64,000 nt of DNA from Novosphingobium resinovorum (GCF_001742225.1 NZ_CP017075.1:1612001-1676000), one strand, 5' to 3'. Shown: positions 18,236 to 29,190, counted from the stretch's first letter. The notes: generated from the letters alone by a model not told the origin. Program-made: numbers and translations.

Positions 18236-19552
18236 ATGAAAGACTTCGCCGTGTCGGACTCCCCCGCCGTACAGGCCCAGCTCGATCGCCTTGCCGCGCT
18301 GTCGCTGCCGCAAGGCCGCATCGGGCTTGAGGCGATCCGCACACTGCTGGCGCGCCTCGGCGATCCGCACTTGCGCATCGCGCCCGCGTTCCACGTCGCG
18401 GGCACCAACGGCAAGGGGTCGACCTGCGCCTTCCTGCGCGCGATCCTGGAGGCGCAGGGGTACAAGGTCCACGCGATCACCAGCCCGCATCTGGTGCGCT
18501 ACAACGAACGCATCCGCATCGCGGGCGAACTGGTCGGCGACGACGAACTCGCCAGCCTGCTGGCCGAAGTGCTGGACGCGGCGCACGATCTCGAAGTCAG
18601 CTTCTTCGAGACGACGATCGCCGCCAGCTTCCTCGCCTTCGCGCGCCATCCGGCGGACGTCTGCGTGATCGAGGTCGGCCTCGGCGGCCGGTTCGACGCG
18701 ACCAACGTGCTGCCCGCACCGCTGGTCTGCGGCATGGCGACGCTGGGCATCGACCACGAACGCTTCCTCCTCGCCCCCGAGGACGGCACGCCCGCCGAGC
18801 CGCTCACCCGCATCGCCTTCGAGAAGGCGGGCATCCGCCGTCCGCACGTGCCGCTGGTGACGCAGAACTACCCGCACGAAGTCGCCGCGTTCCTGCAATC
18901 CCTCGCCGCTTCAGAGGACGTACCGCTGCAGTCGCGCGATGCCGAGTGGAAGGCGCAGGTCACCCGCGACGCCATCTGGTTCGAGGACCGCCACGGCTCT
19001 TTGACCCTCCCCCTGCCCGAGATGCCCGGCGCGCACCAGGCGGACAACGCCGCCCTCGCCGTCGCCATGCTGCGCGCGCAGGATGTGCTGAAGATTGATC
19101 CTCACGCCTTCGCCGAGGGCATCCGCGCCGCGCGCTGGCCCGCGCGGATGCAACTGCTGGGCGACGGGCCGCTGACCGCGCTCGTCCCCGGCACGCCGGT
19201 CTGGCTCGACGGCGGGCACAACCGCGACGCGGGGCTGGCGCTGGAAGCATTCCTGCGCGAACGGGGGCAGGCGCCGCATCTGATCCTCGGCATGATCGCG
19301 GGCAAGGACCCCGCCGCGCTGCTCGATCCGCTCCACCGCCTCGTCGAAAGCGTGACGCTGGTGCCGGTGCCGGGGCATGACTGCCACCCGCCCGAGGCGT
19401 TCGCGGGCTGGTCGCTGCCGACGTCCTCCGCGCCGGATGTGGCGACGGCGCTGCGCGATCTGGAAAAGCTGGCCCCACGCGCCGTGCTGATCGCGGGTTC
19501 GCTCTACCTTGCGGGCGCGGTGTTGCGGGACAACGGCGAAGTGCCGGATTGA
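18236..19552 (+). CDS. folC: Dihydrofolate synthase / folylpolyglutamate synthase
   Basis: A 438-residue Mur-ligase-fold enzyme that adds glutamate to dihydropteroate and folates. The ATP P-loop is HVAGTNGKGSTCAFL near residue 55, followed by ITSPHLVRYNERIRI, FFETTIAASFLAF and the glycine-rich IEVGLGGRFDATN. The C-terminal ligase domain has WLDGGHNRDAG. The ATG at 18236 has GAGG five bases upstream; a frame extension to 18137 crosses the repeat and is rejected. It follows trpA by about 140 bases. It is convergent with the permease gene. Confidence 0.93.
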   Translation: MKDFAVSDSPAVQAQLDRLAALSLPQGRIGLEAIRTLLARLGDPHLRIAPAFHVAGTNGKGSTCAFLRAILEAQGYKVHAITSPHLVRYNERIRIAGELVGDDELASLLAEVLDAAHDLEVSFFETTIAASFLAFARHPADVCVIEVGLGGRFDATNVLPAPLVCGMATLGIDHERFLLAPEDGTPAEPLTRIAFEKAGIRRPHVPLVTQNYPHEVAAFLQSLAASEDVPLQSRDAEWKAQVTRDAIWFEDRHGSLTLPLPEMPGAHQADNAALAVAMLRAQDVLKIDPHAFAEGIRAARWPARMQLLGDGPLTALVPGTPVWLDGGHNRDAGLALEAFLRERGQAPHLILGMIAGKDPAALLDPLHRLVESVTLVPVPGHDCHPPEAFAGWSLPTSSAPDVATALRDLEKLAPRAVLIAGSLYLAGAVLRDNGEVPD

Positions 19553-19606
19553 GGCGAAGGCGATCCCATCCCGCTGCGACTAGGCGATAAATCGCCAAGT
19601 CTCGCT

Positions 19607-19640
19607 CCCCTCCCGCTTGCGGGAGGGGTTGGGGGTGGGC
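19607..19640. repeat. Palindrome CCCCTCCCGCTTGCGGGAGGGG with GGGGTGGGC tail
   Basis: A 22-bp palindrome at 19607-19628, followed by TTGGGGGTGGGC. The same unit recurs at 31728-31762, with variants at 31685-31706 and 58029-58050. Here it lies between the convergent folC and ampG-like genes and could stop both transcripts. Confidence 0.75.
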
Positions 19641-19649
19641 CTTCTGCTG

Positions 19650-20960
19650 TTACTCTACCTCGCCCGCAGACCCCAGCGCCTGATCGACGAGCCCTGTCCG
19701 GCTCAGCCACCAGAACAGCGCGATGCCGGGCAGCGACGCCACCGTGGTGAGCAGGTAGAAGTTCACGTAGCCCATGGCCTCGATCAGCGCGCCCGCCGTC
19801 GTGCCGGTGGCGAGCCGCCCGACGACGCTCGCTCCGGCCGAGATCAGCGCATACTGCGCCGCCGTGTAGCGCAAGTCGCACAGCGCCGAGAAATAGGCGA
19901 TCACCACGACGCCGCCGTAGCCCGAGGCGATGTTCTCGAAGCCGATGGCGCCCGCCATGCCCCAGTTGCTGTGCCCGGCCGCAGCCAGCGCCGCGAAGCT
20001 GAGGTTCGACACACCCATCAGCACCAGCGAGAGCATCACCGAACGCTTGAGGCCCATGCGCGCATAAGCGACGCCGCCGATGAACACGCCGATCATGTAG
20101 GCCCAGAAACCCAGGCCGATGTCATAGATCGCGATCTCGTCGTTGCTGAAGCCGAGGTCGTCGAACAGCAGGCGGAAGGTCAGGTTCGCCAGCGTGTCGC
20201 CGATCTTGTGGACGAGGATGAACAGCAGCACGAGAAACGCGCCGTTGCGGCGGAAGAACTCCCCGAACGGCCCGGCGATCGAGGACCAGACTTCGGCCAG
20301 CCCCTTCTTCTCGACCACCACCTTGCGGCGCTCCGGCTCGCCCAGCACCAGTGCGGTGAGCATGGCGGGCAGCGCGAAGACGGCGCATGCCGCATAGCCC
20401 ACGCCCCAGCCGTAGCGCGCCGAAAGCACCAGCGCGAGCGCGCCCGCCCCCGCCGAGCCGATGCGCCAGCCGTACTGGCTCATGCCCGACCCGGTGCCGA
20501 GCTGGTAGGGCTTGAGCGTCTCGATGCGGTAGGCGTCGATGACGATGTCGAAGCTGGCGCCCGCCACGCCCACCAGCACGGCGGCGAGCACGGTCGCGCC
20601 GATGTCCGCCGCCGGATCGACCAGCGCGAGGTTGAGCACCGCCGCAATCACGGCAACCCCGCAGACCAGCATCCACGAGACGCGCTGCCCCATGCGGTGC
20701 AGGACCGGCAGGTGCACGCCGTCGACGATCCAGGCCCAGAACACCTTGAGATTGTAGACCAGGAACGCCAGCGTGAAGGCGGTAACGGTCTTCTTGTCGA
20801 TCCCGTCCTGCGCCAGGCGCGTGGTCAGCGTCGCGCCGATCATCGCATAAGGAAAGCCCGAGGACAGGCCGAGCATGAACGAGGCGAGCGACTCCCGCTC
20901 GAAATAGGGCTTGATCGAATCCCCGACGCTGCGACGCTCTGCGATGGTATCGGCGTCCAC
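19650..20960 (-). CDS. ampG: AmpG-like major facilitator permease (muropeptide uptake)
   Basis: A 436-residue MFS protein with about 12 membrane helices. The N-terminus (FMLGLSSGFPYAMIGATLTTRLAQDGIDKKTVTAF) and VYNLKVFWAWIVDGVHLPVLHRMGQR match the AmpG family, which imports anhydro-muropeptides for cell-wall recycling. QYGWRIGSAGAGALAL and the TM9-12 segment are also typical. The GTG at 20960 has GAGGAG six bases upstream; the longer frame to 21074 would run into the divergent gene's start. It is divergent from the pseudouridine synthase gene across about 95 bases. Confidence 0.82.
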   Translation of the reverse strand: MDADTIAERRSVGDSIKPYFERESLASFMLGLSSGFPYAMIGATLTTRLAQDGIDKKTVTAFTLAFLVYNLKVFWAWIVDGVHLPVLHRMGQRVSWMLVCGVAVIAAVLNLALVDPAADIGATVLAAVLVGVAGASFDIVIDAYRIETLKPYQLGTGSGMSQYGWRIGSAGAGALALVLSARYGWGVGYAACAVFALPAMLTALVLGEPERRKVVVEKKGLAEVWSSIAGPFGEFFRRNGAFLVLLFILVHKIGDTLANLTFRLLFDDLGFSNDEIAIYDIGLGFWAYMIGVFIGGVAYARMGLKRSVMLSLVLMGVSNLSFAALAAAGHSNWGMAGAIGFENIASGYGGVVVIAYFSALCDLRYTAAQYALISAGASVVGRLATGTTAGALIEAMGYVNFYLLTTVASLPGIALFWWLSRTGLVDQALGSAGEVE

Positions 20961-21054
20961 GCCGGTCTCCTCATTTGCGGTTGCCGCCAACTTAGCGGCG
21001 GCGATCCGTAAGGGAAGGCTGGATGAAGCGGCGATCAACAGGTATGGGCCACGC

Positions 21055-22515
21055 ATGTCCAAACCTCCCAGCAAGTCTTCAGGCGGCAGATCAGGCGGCT
21101 CCGGCCGTGGCCGCGATTCCGGTTCCTCTTTCGGCGCGGGTCCGCGTGGCGGCTCTTCGCGAGGCGGTGCATCGCGTGATGGCGGCCCCCGCTACAACGC
21201 CGGAAGCGGCAGTGCACGTGGCCGCACCGGCCGCGATGACGGTCACGACGCGCCCCGCGGCGACGCTCCGCGCGGCGGACGCGGGCGCCGTGAAGCCCCC
21301 CGTATCGGCAGCCGCGAGGACTTCCGCAATGAATTCCCGCGCCGTGGCTCCAGAGACGGTGGGCGTGACGGCGCCTCCCGCGATGCTGGTCCGCGCGATG
21401 CCGCTGCCCGCGATGGCGCCCGTACCGGCGCCCCGCGTGGCGATCGTCCGCGTGAGGATACCCCGCGTGGCGGTTCCTACCGCAGTGGTCCGGGGCGCGA
21501 CGGCGCGCCGCGTTCAGAGCGTGCGCAAGGCGGCGGATCGCGCGATGCGACCTATCGCAGCGGACCTGCACGTGATGGCGCCCGCTCCGATTCCCGCGAC
21601 GGCGAACGCGGCTATCGTCCGCGCCGCGACGATCGCGCATTCGGCTCGGATCGCGGCCCACGCCCTGCCCGCCCGACCGGCCCGCGTCCCAACCTCAAGC
21701 CCGGCGCCGCCCCGCGCGCCGCCGCGCCGACGCCCAAGGACCCCTCGCTGCCTGCCCGCGAAGGCGAGCGCGTCGCCAAGCTGCTCGCCCGCGCCGGCGT
21801 CGCCAGCCGCCGCGAGGTCGAGCGCCTGATCATCGAAGGCCGCGTCACGCTGGACGACGTGGTGATCGAAACGCCCTCGACCGTGCTCACATCCTTGCGC
21901 GGTGTCGCGGTGGACGGCAATCCGATCGCGGAAGCCGAAGGCACGCGCCTGTTCCTGTTCCACAAGCCGTCGGGCCTCATCACCGCCGAGCGCGATCCGG
22001 CGGGCCGCCCGACGATCTACACCGCGCTGCGCAACGCCCTGCCCGAAGGCACCGGCCGCGTGATGCCGATCGGCCGCCTCGATCTCAACACCGAGGGCCT
22101 GCTGCTGCTGACCAACGACGGCGAGTTCAAGCGCCAGCTCGAACTGCCCGCCACCGGCGTGCCGCGCACCTACCGCGCGCGTACTTTTGGCGACATCACG
22201 CAAGAACAGCTCGAACAACTGATGGAAGGCATCGAGGTCGACGGCGTGATCTACGGCAAGATCGACGCCAACATGGAGCGCCGCACCGGTCGCAACCAGT
22301 GGATCGAGATGACGCTGACCGAAGGCAAGAACCGCGAAGTGCGCCGCGTGCTCGAAGCGCTCGGCCTGCAGGTCAGCCGCCTGCTGCGCACCGCCTACGG
22401 CCCCTTCCGCCTCGGCGACATGCCCAAGGGCATGGCGGGCGAGGTTTCGCAGCGCGACCTCGAAAACTTCCGTAAGAGCCTGCCGAGCCAGAATCCTTCG
22501 AGAACGCAGGCATGA
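21055..22515 (+). CDS. rluB: RluB/RsuA-type pseudouridine synthase with long RG-rich N-terminus
   Basis: A 486-residue protein. Residues 1 to about 225 are low-complexity Arg/Gly/Ser/Asp (repeats of SRDG, APRG and YRSGP). Then comes an S4 RNA-binding domain (VAKLLARAGVASRREVERLIIEGRVTLDD) and an RsuA/RluB/E/F catalytic domain with the Asp in GRLDLNTEGLLLLTNDG. The closest role is 23S rRNA U2605 modification (RluB), judged by order and motifs. The RG-rich region probably binds RNA nonspecifically. The stop overlaps rsmD (ATGA), giving a coupled rRNA-modification pair. Confidence 0.87.
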   Translation: MSKPPSKSSGGRSGGSGRGRDSGSSFGAGPRGGSSRGGASRDGGPRYNAGSGSARGRTGRDDGHDAPRGDAPRGGRGRREAPRIGSREDFRNEFPRRGSRDGGRDGASRDAGPRDAAARDGARTGAPRGDRPREDTPRGGSYRSGPGRDGAPRSERAQGGGSRDATYRSGPARDGARSDSRDGERGYRPRRDDRAFGSDRGPRPARPTGPRPNLKPGAAPRAAAPTPKDPSLPAREGERVAKLLARAGVASRREVERLIIEGRVTLDDVVIETPSTVLTSLRGVAVDGNPIAEAEGTRLFLFHKPSGLITAERDPAGRPTIYTALRNALPEGTGRVMPIGRLDLNTEGLLLLTNDGEFKRQLELPATGVPRTYRARTFGDITQEQLEQLMEGIEVDGVIYGKIDANMERRTGRNQWIEMTLTEGKNREVRRVLEALGLQVSRLLRTAYGPFRLGDMPKGMAGEVSQRDLENFRKSLPSQNPSRTQA

Positions 22516-23069
22516 GCGGAAACCTGCGCATCATCGCGGGAGAATGGCGCGGCCGCAAGCTGGCCGCACCCGAGGGCGACACCACCCGCCCTACCGCCGA
22601 TCGCACGCGCGAGACGCTGTTCTCGATGCTGGTCAGCCGCCTCGGCGATTTCGAGGGGCTGAAGGTGGCGGATCTTTTCGCCGGCTCGGGCGCGCTGGGG
22701 CTCGAAGCCCTGTCGCGCGGGGCGGCGCACTGCCTGTTCGTCGATCAGGATGCAGGCGCGATCCGGGCGATTCGCAAGAACATCGCCAACCTGCAGGCGC
22801 AGCCGCGCAGCGACGTGCGCGCCTCCTCGGTGATGTCGCTGGGGACCGCAAAGGAGCCGCTCGACCTCGTGCTGCTCGACCCGCCTTACGATACCGGCGC
22901 GGGTCAGGTGGCGGTGGACAAGCTGGCGCGGCTCGGCTGGATCGGCGAAGGCACTTGGGTGAGCCTCGAAACCGGTAAGGGTGAAAGCGTGGCGATCAAG
23001 GGCTTCGAAGCCGACGCCACGCGTGATGTCGGCAAGGCCAGGCTGCACCTCCTGCGCCGTACATCTTGA
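22512..23069 (+). CDS. rsmD: 16S rRNA m2G966 methyltransferase
   Basis: A 185-residue SAM-dependent methyltransferase. RIIAGEWRGRKLAAPEG opens the protein, TRPTADRTRETLFSML is the RsmD signature, VADLFAGSGALGLEALSRGA is motif I, and LVLLDPPYDTG is the catalytic DPPY motif. It methylates G966 in the 30S head. The ATG overlaps the end of the pseudouridine synthase gene, so the two are co-translated. A long gene-free stretch follows. Confidence 0.95.
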   Translation: MSGNLRIIAGEWRGRKLAAPEGDTTRPTADRTRETLFSMLVSRLGDFEGLKVADLFAGSGALGLEALSRGAAHCLFVDQDAGAIRAIRKNIANLQAQPRSDVRASSVMSLGTAKEPLDLVLLDPPYDTGAGQVAVDKLARLGWIGEGTWVSLETGKGESVAIKGFEADATRDVGKARLHLLRRTS

Positions 23070-23725
23070 CATTTATAACCAAATAGGATATATACCCCAA
23101 CATCCGAGCGGTGATGTACAAGCCGCTTTCGGTGTATCGGGTCGGCGTCGTGGGCCGGGATGCGGTTTCAGCCGTAGCTACGCAAACCACGCGTCCATCG
23201 AAGACCCGGACTGTCTCTGCGCTACCGGAAACGCCGTCCATACGTTCCTGCGACACACGGCAGGACTTGGGACGGCCATCCCGGATAGCCTTCGGCCGAT
23301 AACGCTGCGAACCCTAACGATGGCCACATGGGACTTTCCGATGGAATACAGGTCGAGCCGGGCTGCACCGTGAGTTACCCGGCCGCTCGCCAGAGCTTCA
23401 CGGAAAACAAAACACCGCGTCCCGGTGAGGACGCTCCCGACGCCGACCCGATGTTCACTTCGGTTGCGTTGAATTCCCCGGCGTAATGCCTGCACTCGCC
23501 AGCGGGCGTTTCTGCGTGCGCTAACTGCACGCACAACCCCGTAATCCCAGCGAAGGCTGGGACCGCTGGTCGTGTAAAGCCCAACCCTTGGCAGGGCGTC
23601 CTGACGATAATTGGCCGTAACAGGCCAGCGGTCCCAGCTTTCGCTGGGATGACGGGATTTGTGGGATGACGGGCTTTGTTTGCAAATCCCTCCCCGAGCT
23701 TGTCCCGGGAAGGAATTTACACGTC
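23070..23725. other. 656-base gene-poor gap with one repeat element
   Basis: No frame here has a convincing ribosome site, codon bias or recognisable product. The first 35 bases (ATTTATAACCAAATAGGATATA) are markedly AT-rich for this genome. A repeat element occupies 23541-23655 and a further palindrome-like CTCCCCGAGCTTGTCCCGGGAAGG lies at 23689-23712. It may contain remnants of a lost gene or an unrecognised RNA. Confidence 0.4.
23541..23655. repeat. 115-bp inverted-repeat element, ATCCCAGCGAAGGCTGGGACCGCT type
   Basis: Arms 23541-23570 and 23625-23655 are reverse complements. The same arm type bounds elements at 60375-60507 and 63246-63379. The interior (GCAGGGCGTCCTG) has faint similarity to the interior of the 57025-57143 element. 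Confidence 0.8.
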
Positions 23726-24364
23726 CTACTTCCCGCCGCGATTGCGGCAGCCATCGGTCACCGTCTTGCTGCAGACCGGATAAGTCTTGTCCATCGCGGT
23801 CGCAGGCGGCGGGGTCAGCGCGCCCTTGTACGGACCGCCCTGATAGTTCTCATCCGCAGGCATCGCCGGGCGCGCGGCCTGGTTCGCGGCTTGCGGATCG
23901 GGGACGCCTTCGGTCGGCACGCCCGGTCCCGGAGGGTTGGCCTGCCCCGGAGGCGTCGCAGGCGTCTCGCCCTTGAGCTGCTGCAGCACCGAATTCCAGG
24001 CCATCTGCCGCTGTTCGGGTGTCATCTTGTAGATCTGGCCGCGCTGGTCGGCCGTCAGCGCCCAATAGCCCTTTTGCTGATCCATGCTCAGCGTCCAGTA
24101 ATAGACCTTGTAGTCGTTCGGCCAGCTTTCGTAGTCGGACTTCTGCGCCGGGGTCCAGCTGTCGTACGTGGCCTGTTGCTCGGGCGTGAGCGTCGGCGCG
24201 GCGCTGGAGGCGGCGGGAGGCGCCATGGCCGGAGCCGGAGCAGATGGCGGCGCGGCGGGCATTTCGGAAGTGGCGGGGGCGGCAGGGTCGCTCTGGGCAT
24301 GGATGGCGGCGGGGACCACCAACAGGCTGAGGGCAGCAGAGCCGGCGAGCAGAACTTTACGCAT
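23726..24364 (-). CDS. Exported Pro/Ala-rich protein with Trp/Tyr/Gln repeat region
   Basis: A 212-residue protein, signal peptide MRKVLLAGSAALSLLVVPAAIHA, then a Pro/Ala/Ser linker (about 25-57). Residues about 58-128 are short repeats built on Thr-Pro-Glu-Gln, Tyr and Trp: LTPEQQATYDSW, TPAQKSDYESW, PNDYKVYYW, LSMDQQKGYWAL, TADQRGQIYKM, TPEQRQMAW. The tail is Pro-rich and ends with two Cys (VCSKTVTDGC). I do not recognise a characterised family; similar proteins seem to be a sphingomonad speciality. It is divergent from the UvrD-like helicase gene. Confidence 0.7.
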   Translation of the reverse strand: MRKVLLAGSAALSLLVVPAAIHAQSDPAAPATSEMPAAPPSAPAPAMAPPAASSAAPTLTPEQQATYDSWTPAQKSDYESWPNDYKVYYWTLSMDQQKGYWALTADQRGQIYKMTPEQRQMAWNSVLQQLKGETPATPPGQANPPGPGVPTEGVPDPQAANQAARPAMPADENYQGGPYKGALTPPPATAMDKTYPVCSKTVTDGCRNRGGK

Positions 24365-24471
24365 TTCTCACTCTCCGTTTATGTCTTCGTTGTGATCGAA
24401 CGACGAAGCGCACCGGCAATTGTTCCTCCGCTGCGACGAACCGGGCTTGCACCGGGCCATGCCGTTCCCTA

Positions 24472-24481
24472 GTTGTTCACG

Positions 24482-24490
<9 letters not shown>
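24472..24490. promoter_or_regulatory. Perfect 19-bp palindrome across the helicase start codon
   Basis: GTTGTTCAC-G-GTGAACAAC: 9-bp arms around a single G, with the GTG start (24482-24484) forming the first bases of the right arm and an alternative TTG (24473) in the left arm. It could be an operator or an mRNA hairpin that hides the start. It is not the alphaproteobacterial LexA direct-repeat type (GTTC-N7-GTTC). Confidence 0.5.
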
Positions 24491-26767
<2,277 letters not shown>

Positions 26768-26810
26768 CGGATTCGTCGTCGCGGACGGCTTGCAGGTGCG
26801 CGCTATCGGC

Positions 26811-26891
26811 GGGGGCTTCGACAAGCTCAGCCTGAGCGGTATCGAGATCAGGTCTTTAAATTCCGCTCAGGCTGAGCTTGTCGAAGCCCCC
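26811..26891. repeat. Inverted-repeat element, GGGGGCTTCGACAAGCTCAGC type
   Basis: Arms 26811-26840 and 26863-26891 are near-perfect reverse complements separated by about 22 bases. A one-arm relative lies at 18110-18138. It lies between the helicase and the Rieske oxygenase genes and could terminate the helicase transcript. Confidence 0.8.
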
Positions 26892-27018
26892 TCGCCCTCT
26901 CGATCGCCTCCAATTACCGCGCCCGCGATTACCGTCAGCCGGGTGGTGATTGCCTCCCGCTCCTCACGCTATACACTGGTTCAATACGAACGAGAGTAAC
27001 AGCGAGAGGTATTGGGAA

Positions 27019-28458
27019 GTGCTCAAATCAGCAGACGGCGGCCTGCGGCCGGTGCCGTTCCCGATCGACGATCCCGAACGCATCCCGGTCAAGCGCTACT
27101 ACGACCCCGAATTCTACCAGGCCGAGCTGGACCACTTGTGGCCCAACGTCTGGCAGATGGCCTGCCGCGAGGAGCAGATTCCCGAGGTCGGCGACTGGAT
27201 CGAGTACGAGAACGTCGGCAGATCGGTCATCATCGTGCGCACCAGGACCGGCGTGAAGGCCTTCAACAACGCCTGCCGCCACCGCGGCGTACCCTTCGCG
27301 GGCGGATCACCACTGGGCTCCTCGCACGCGACGGCGCATGGCAACTGCGCGAAATCGGGCTTCGTCTGTCCCTTCCACGGCTGGCGCTGGAACATGGATG
27401 GCGAGAACACCATGGTCTACGGCAAGCACCTGTTCTCCGAGCGCCAGCTGGACGAGGACGACATCAACCTCATCCCCTGCCGCGCCGAAGTCTTCGGCGG
27501 CTGCGTATGGATCAACCACGATGACGACGCGCCCTCCGTTCGCGAGAGCATCGGCCCGTTGGCGGAGCGGCTGGAAGCACACAACCTGCACAAGCTGCGC
27601 GCGGAGTGGTGCTACGGCACCGTGCTCCCGGCAAACTGGAAGATCGCGATGGAAGCCTTCATGGAAGGCTACCACGTCATGCAGACGCACCCGCAGCTGC
27701 AACACGCGGTGCCGACCATGTACAATTCGATGTACGCGATGGCCGACAATCCCAGCCGCGCGCCTATGCTGGCCGACCCCGCGCTGACCCTCGAGGAAAA
27801 CATCGCCGCGCAGATCAAGAACATGGAACTGCTCAGCGAAGGCATGGCCGGCATGCTCCACGAGAAGGAAGTGGAGATCGCCAGATCGCTCCAGCACGCG
27901 ACGCAGGGGCTGCCCGAGGACAAGAGCCAGGCCATGATGATGTGGCTGGGCATGGTCATGCACCAGGTCTCGGCCCAGTTGAAGGAACGCGGCGAACCGA
28001 TTCCCGACCTCATCGCGGTGTCGCAGTCGGACCCGATCAACGCCGTCGAGTTCCTGTTCCCGAACTATTTCCTGCTGCCTTACTTCAGTTCGATGTCGGC
28101 CTACCGCATTCGCCCGCTGGGGCCGGAAAGCTGTTTCTTCGAACTGTGGTCACTGACCTTCTTCCCCGAAGGACAGGAGCCCGAGCCGGTCATGGAACCC
28201 ATCGTGCTTCCATTCGACAGCCAGGACTTCCCGCCGATCCCCCGGCAGGACTACTCCAACATCCCGCTCCAGCAGAAGGGCCTGCACGCCTCGGGCTTCG
28301 AGTTCATGCGCCTCTCCAGCCAGGTCGAGGGGCTGATCAGCAATTACCAGCGCATCATCGACGGCTACCTCGCCGGCGTGCCGGGCGAGAAGCTGGCGGC
28401 GGCGAACAACAAGCTGGGCGGCAACTTCGACGGGAAGATCGAGGACCTGGGGTTCTGA
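27019..28458 (+). CDS. Rieske-type aromatic ring-hydroxylating oxygenase, alpha subunit
   Basis: About 479 residues. The N-terminal Rieske domain has CRHRG and CPFHGWRW as [2Fe-2S] ligands, but they are separated by 28 residues instead of the common 15-17, through an insert GGSPLGSSHATAHGNCAKSG. The catalytic domain has NWKIAMEAFMEGYHVMQTHP, supplying the two iron His; the acidic ligand is probably in the later DPINAVEF segment. It is an SRPBCC-fold oxygenase; the substrate is unknown. No beta subunit, ferredoxin or reductase gene is adjacent, so electrons must come from elsewhere. The GTG at 27019 is chosen; the frame is open to 26950. Confidence 0.8.
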   Translation: MLKSADGGLRPVPFPIDDPERIPVKRYYDPEFYQAELDHLWPNVWQMACREEQIPEVGDWIEYENVGRSVIIVRTRTGVKAFNNACRHRGVPFAGGSPLGSSHATAHGNCAKSGFVCPFHGWRWNMDGENTMVYGKHLFSERQLDEDDINLIPCRAEVFGGCVWINHDDDAPSVRESIGPLAERLEAHNLHKLRAEWCYGTVLPANWKIAMEAFMEGYHVMQTHPQLQHAVPTMYNSMYAMADNPSRAPMLADPALTLEENIAAQIKNMELLSEGMAGMLHEKEVEIARSLQHATQGLPEDKSQAMMMWLGMVMHQVSAQLKERGEPIPDLIAVSQSDPINAVEFLFPNYFLLPYFSSMSAYRIRPLGPESCFFELWSLTFFPEGQEPEPVMEPIVLPFDSQDFPPIPRQDYSNIPLQQKGLHASGFEFMRLSSQVEGLISNYQRIIDGYLAGVPGEKLAAANNKLGGNFDGKIEDLGF

Positions 28459-28490
28459 TACCAGAGCACCGCTTGCTTCAAATACCCCTG

Positions 28491-28516
28491 GTCATCCCCG
28501 CGAAGGCGGGGATGAC
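28491..28516. repeat. Palindrome GTCATCCCCGCGAAGGCGGGGATGAC
   Basis: A 26-bp near-perfect palindrome 32 bases after the oxygenase stop. The same unit forms the arms at 33076-33100 and 33136-33160. Confidence 0.75.
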
Positions 28517-28530
28517 GGGTGCGGGAACGC

Positions 28531-28567
28531 AAAAAGGCCCCGCAGGCGGAACCTGCGGGGCCTTTTT
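28531..28567. terminator. Bidirectional Rho-independent terminator
   Basis: AAAAAGGCCCCGCAGG (28531-28546) / CCTGCGGGGCCTTTTT (28552-28567), a 16-bp perfect stem with T-runs on both strands. It separates the plus-strand oxygenase from the minus-strand tRNA-Lys transcript. Confidence 0.9.
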
Positions 28568-28588
28568 CATGTCACGATGCGCGAAAGA

Positions 28589-28664
28589 TGGTGAGCCCGA
28601 CAGGATTCGAACCTGTGACCCGCTGATTAAAAGTCAGCTGCTCTACCTACTGAGCTACGGGCCC
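28589..28664 (-). tRNA. tRNA-Lys, anticodon TTT
   Basis: A 76-nt cloverleaf on the minus strand, with the CCA end encoded (28589-28591). The acceptor 5' GGGCCCG pairs with CGGGCTC, the anticodon loop is CTTTTAA flanked by GCTGA/TCAGC, and the T-loop is TTCGAAT. It lies directly after folK on the same strand and ahead of a strong terminator. Confidence 0.95.
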
Positions 28665-28692
28665 CCACTGAAGCATACCGTGACGGTCGGGG

Positions 28693-29190
28693 TCACCTAG
28701 GGGCCATGCGCGGCTTGGTCAAGCGGGCACGCAACTGTCCGATGCTGAAGCCCGTCAAGGGATCGCGCCAGCGACCTGCGATCTTCGCCGCCGGGTCAAG
28801 CACGAAGCGCCGCTCGCGAAAGGCCGGATGGGGAATCACGAGGTCGTCGGCGCCGTACGCACCGCCGTTCCACAGCACGATGTCGAGGTCGAGCACCCGC
28901 GCGCTCCAGGGCTTGCCCATGCGGCGGCGGCCGAACTTGTGCTCGATCTTCTGCAGCTTGTGGAGAAGTTCGTCCGGCTCGCGCTTAGAGCGCACCAGCG
29001 CCACGGCATTGGCATAGCGGCGGCGCGAGGGGCCGAGCGGCGCACTCTCGATCACCGGAGAGGCCGCGAGCAGTTCCAGCTTGCCATGGTCGAGCGCCTT
29101 CAGCGCGGCGCCCAGCACCTTGCGCGGGCACCCGTGGCGGTGGTGGCGCATGTTGGACCCCAGCGCCACAAGATAGCGATGCTTGCCCAT
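28693..29190 (-). CDS. folK: 2-amino-4-hydroxy-6-hydroxymethyldihydropteridine diphosphokinase
   Basis: A 165-residue HPPK that pyrophosphorylates the pterin in folate synthesis. YLVALGSNMRHH is the conserved N-terminal ATP/pterin loop, and RVLDLDIVLWNG with VIPHPAFRERRFVLDPAAKIA is the signature (RxxxLDiDil, iPHPR.h-RxFVL). The stop is 28 bases before the tRNA-Lys 5' end. The ATG has GAGGGGGG upstream. It follows the amidase gene by 33 bases, probably in one operon. Confidence 0.93.
   Translation of the reverse strand: MGKHRYLVALGSNMRHHRHGCPRKVLGAALKALDHGKLELLAASPVIESAPLGPSRRRYANAVALVRSKREPDELLHKLQKIEHKFGRRRMGKPWSARVLDLDIVLWNGGAYGADDLVIPHPAFRERRFVLDPAAKIAGRWRDPLTGFSIGQLRARLTKPRMAPR

Noticed and set aside
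23178..23534. 118-codon minus-strand frame in the gap after rsmD
   Set aside because: Composition and lack of a ribosome site or similar proteins that I recognise make it unlikely to be coding, although a decayed gene cannot be excluded.
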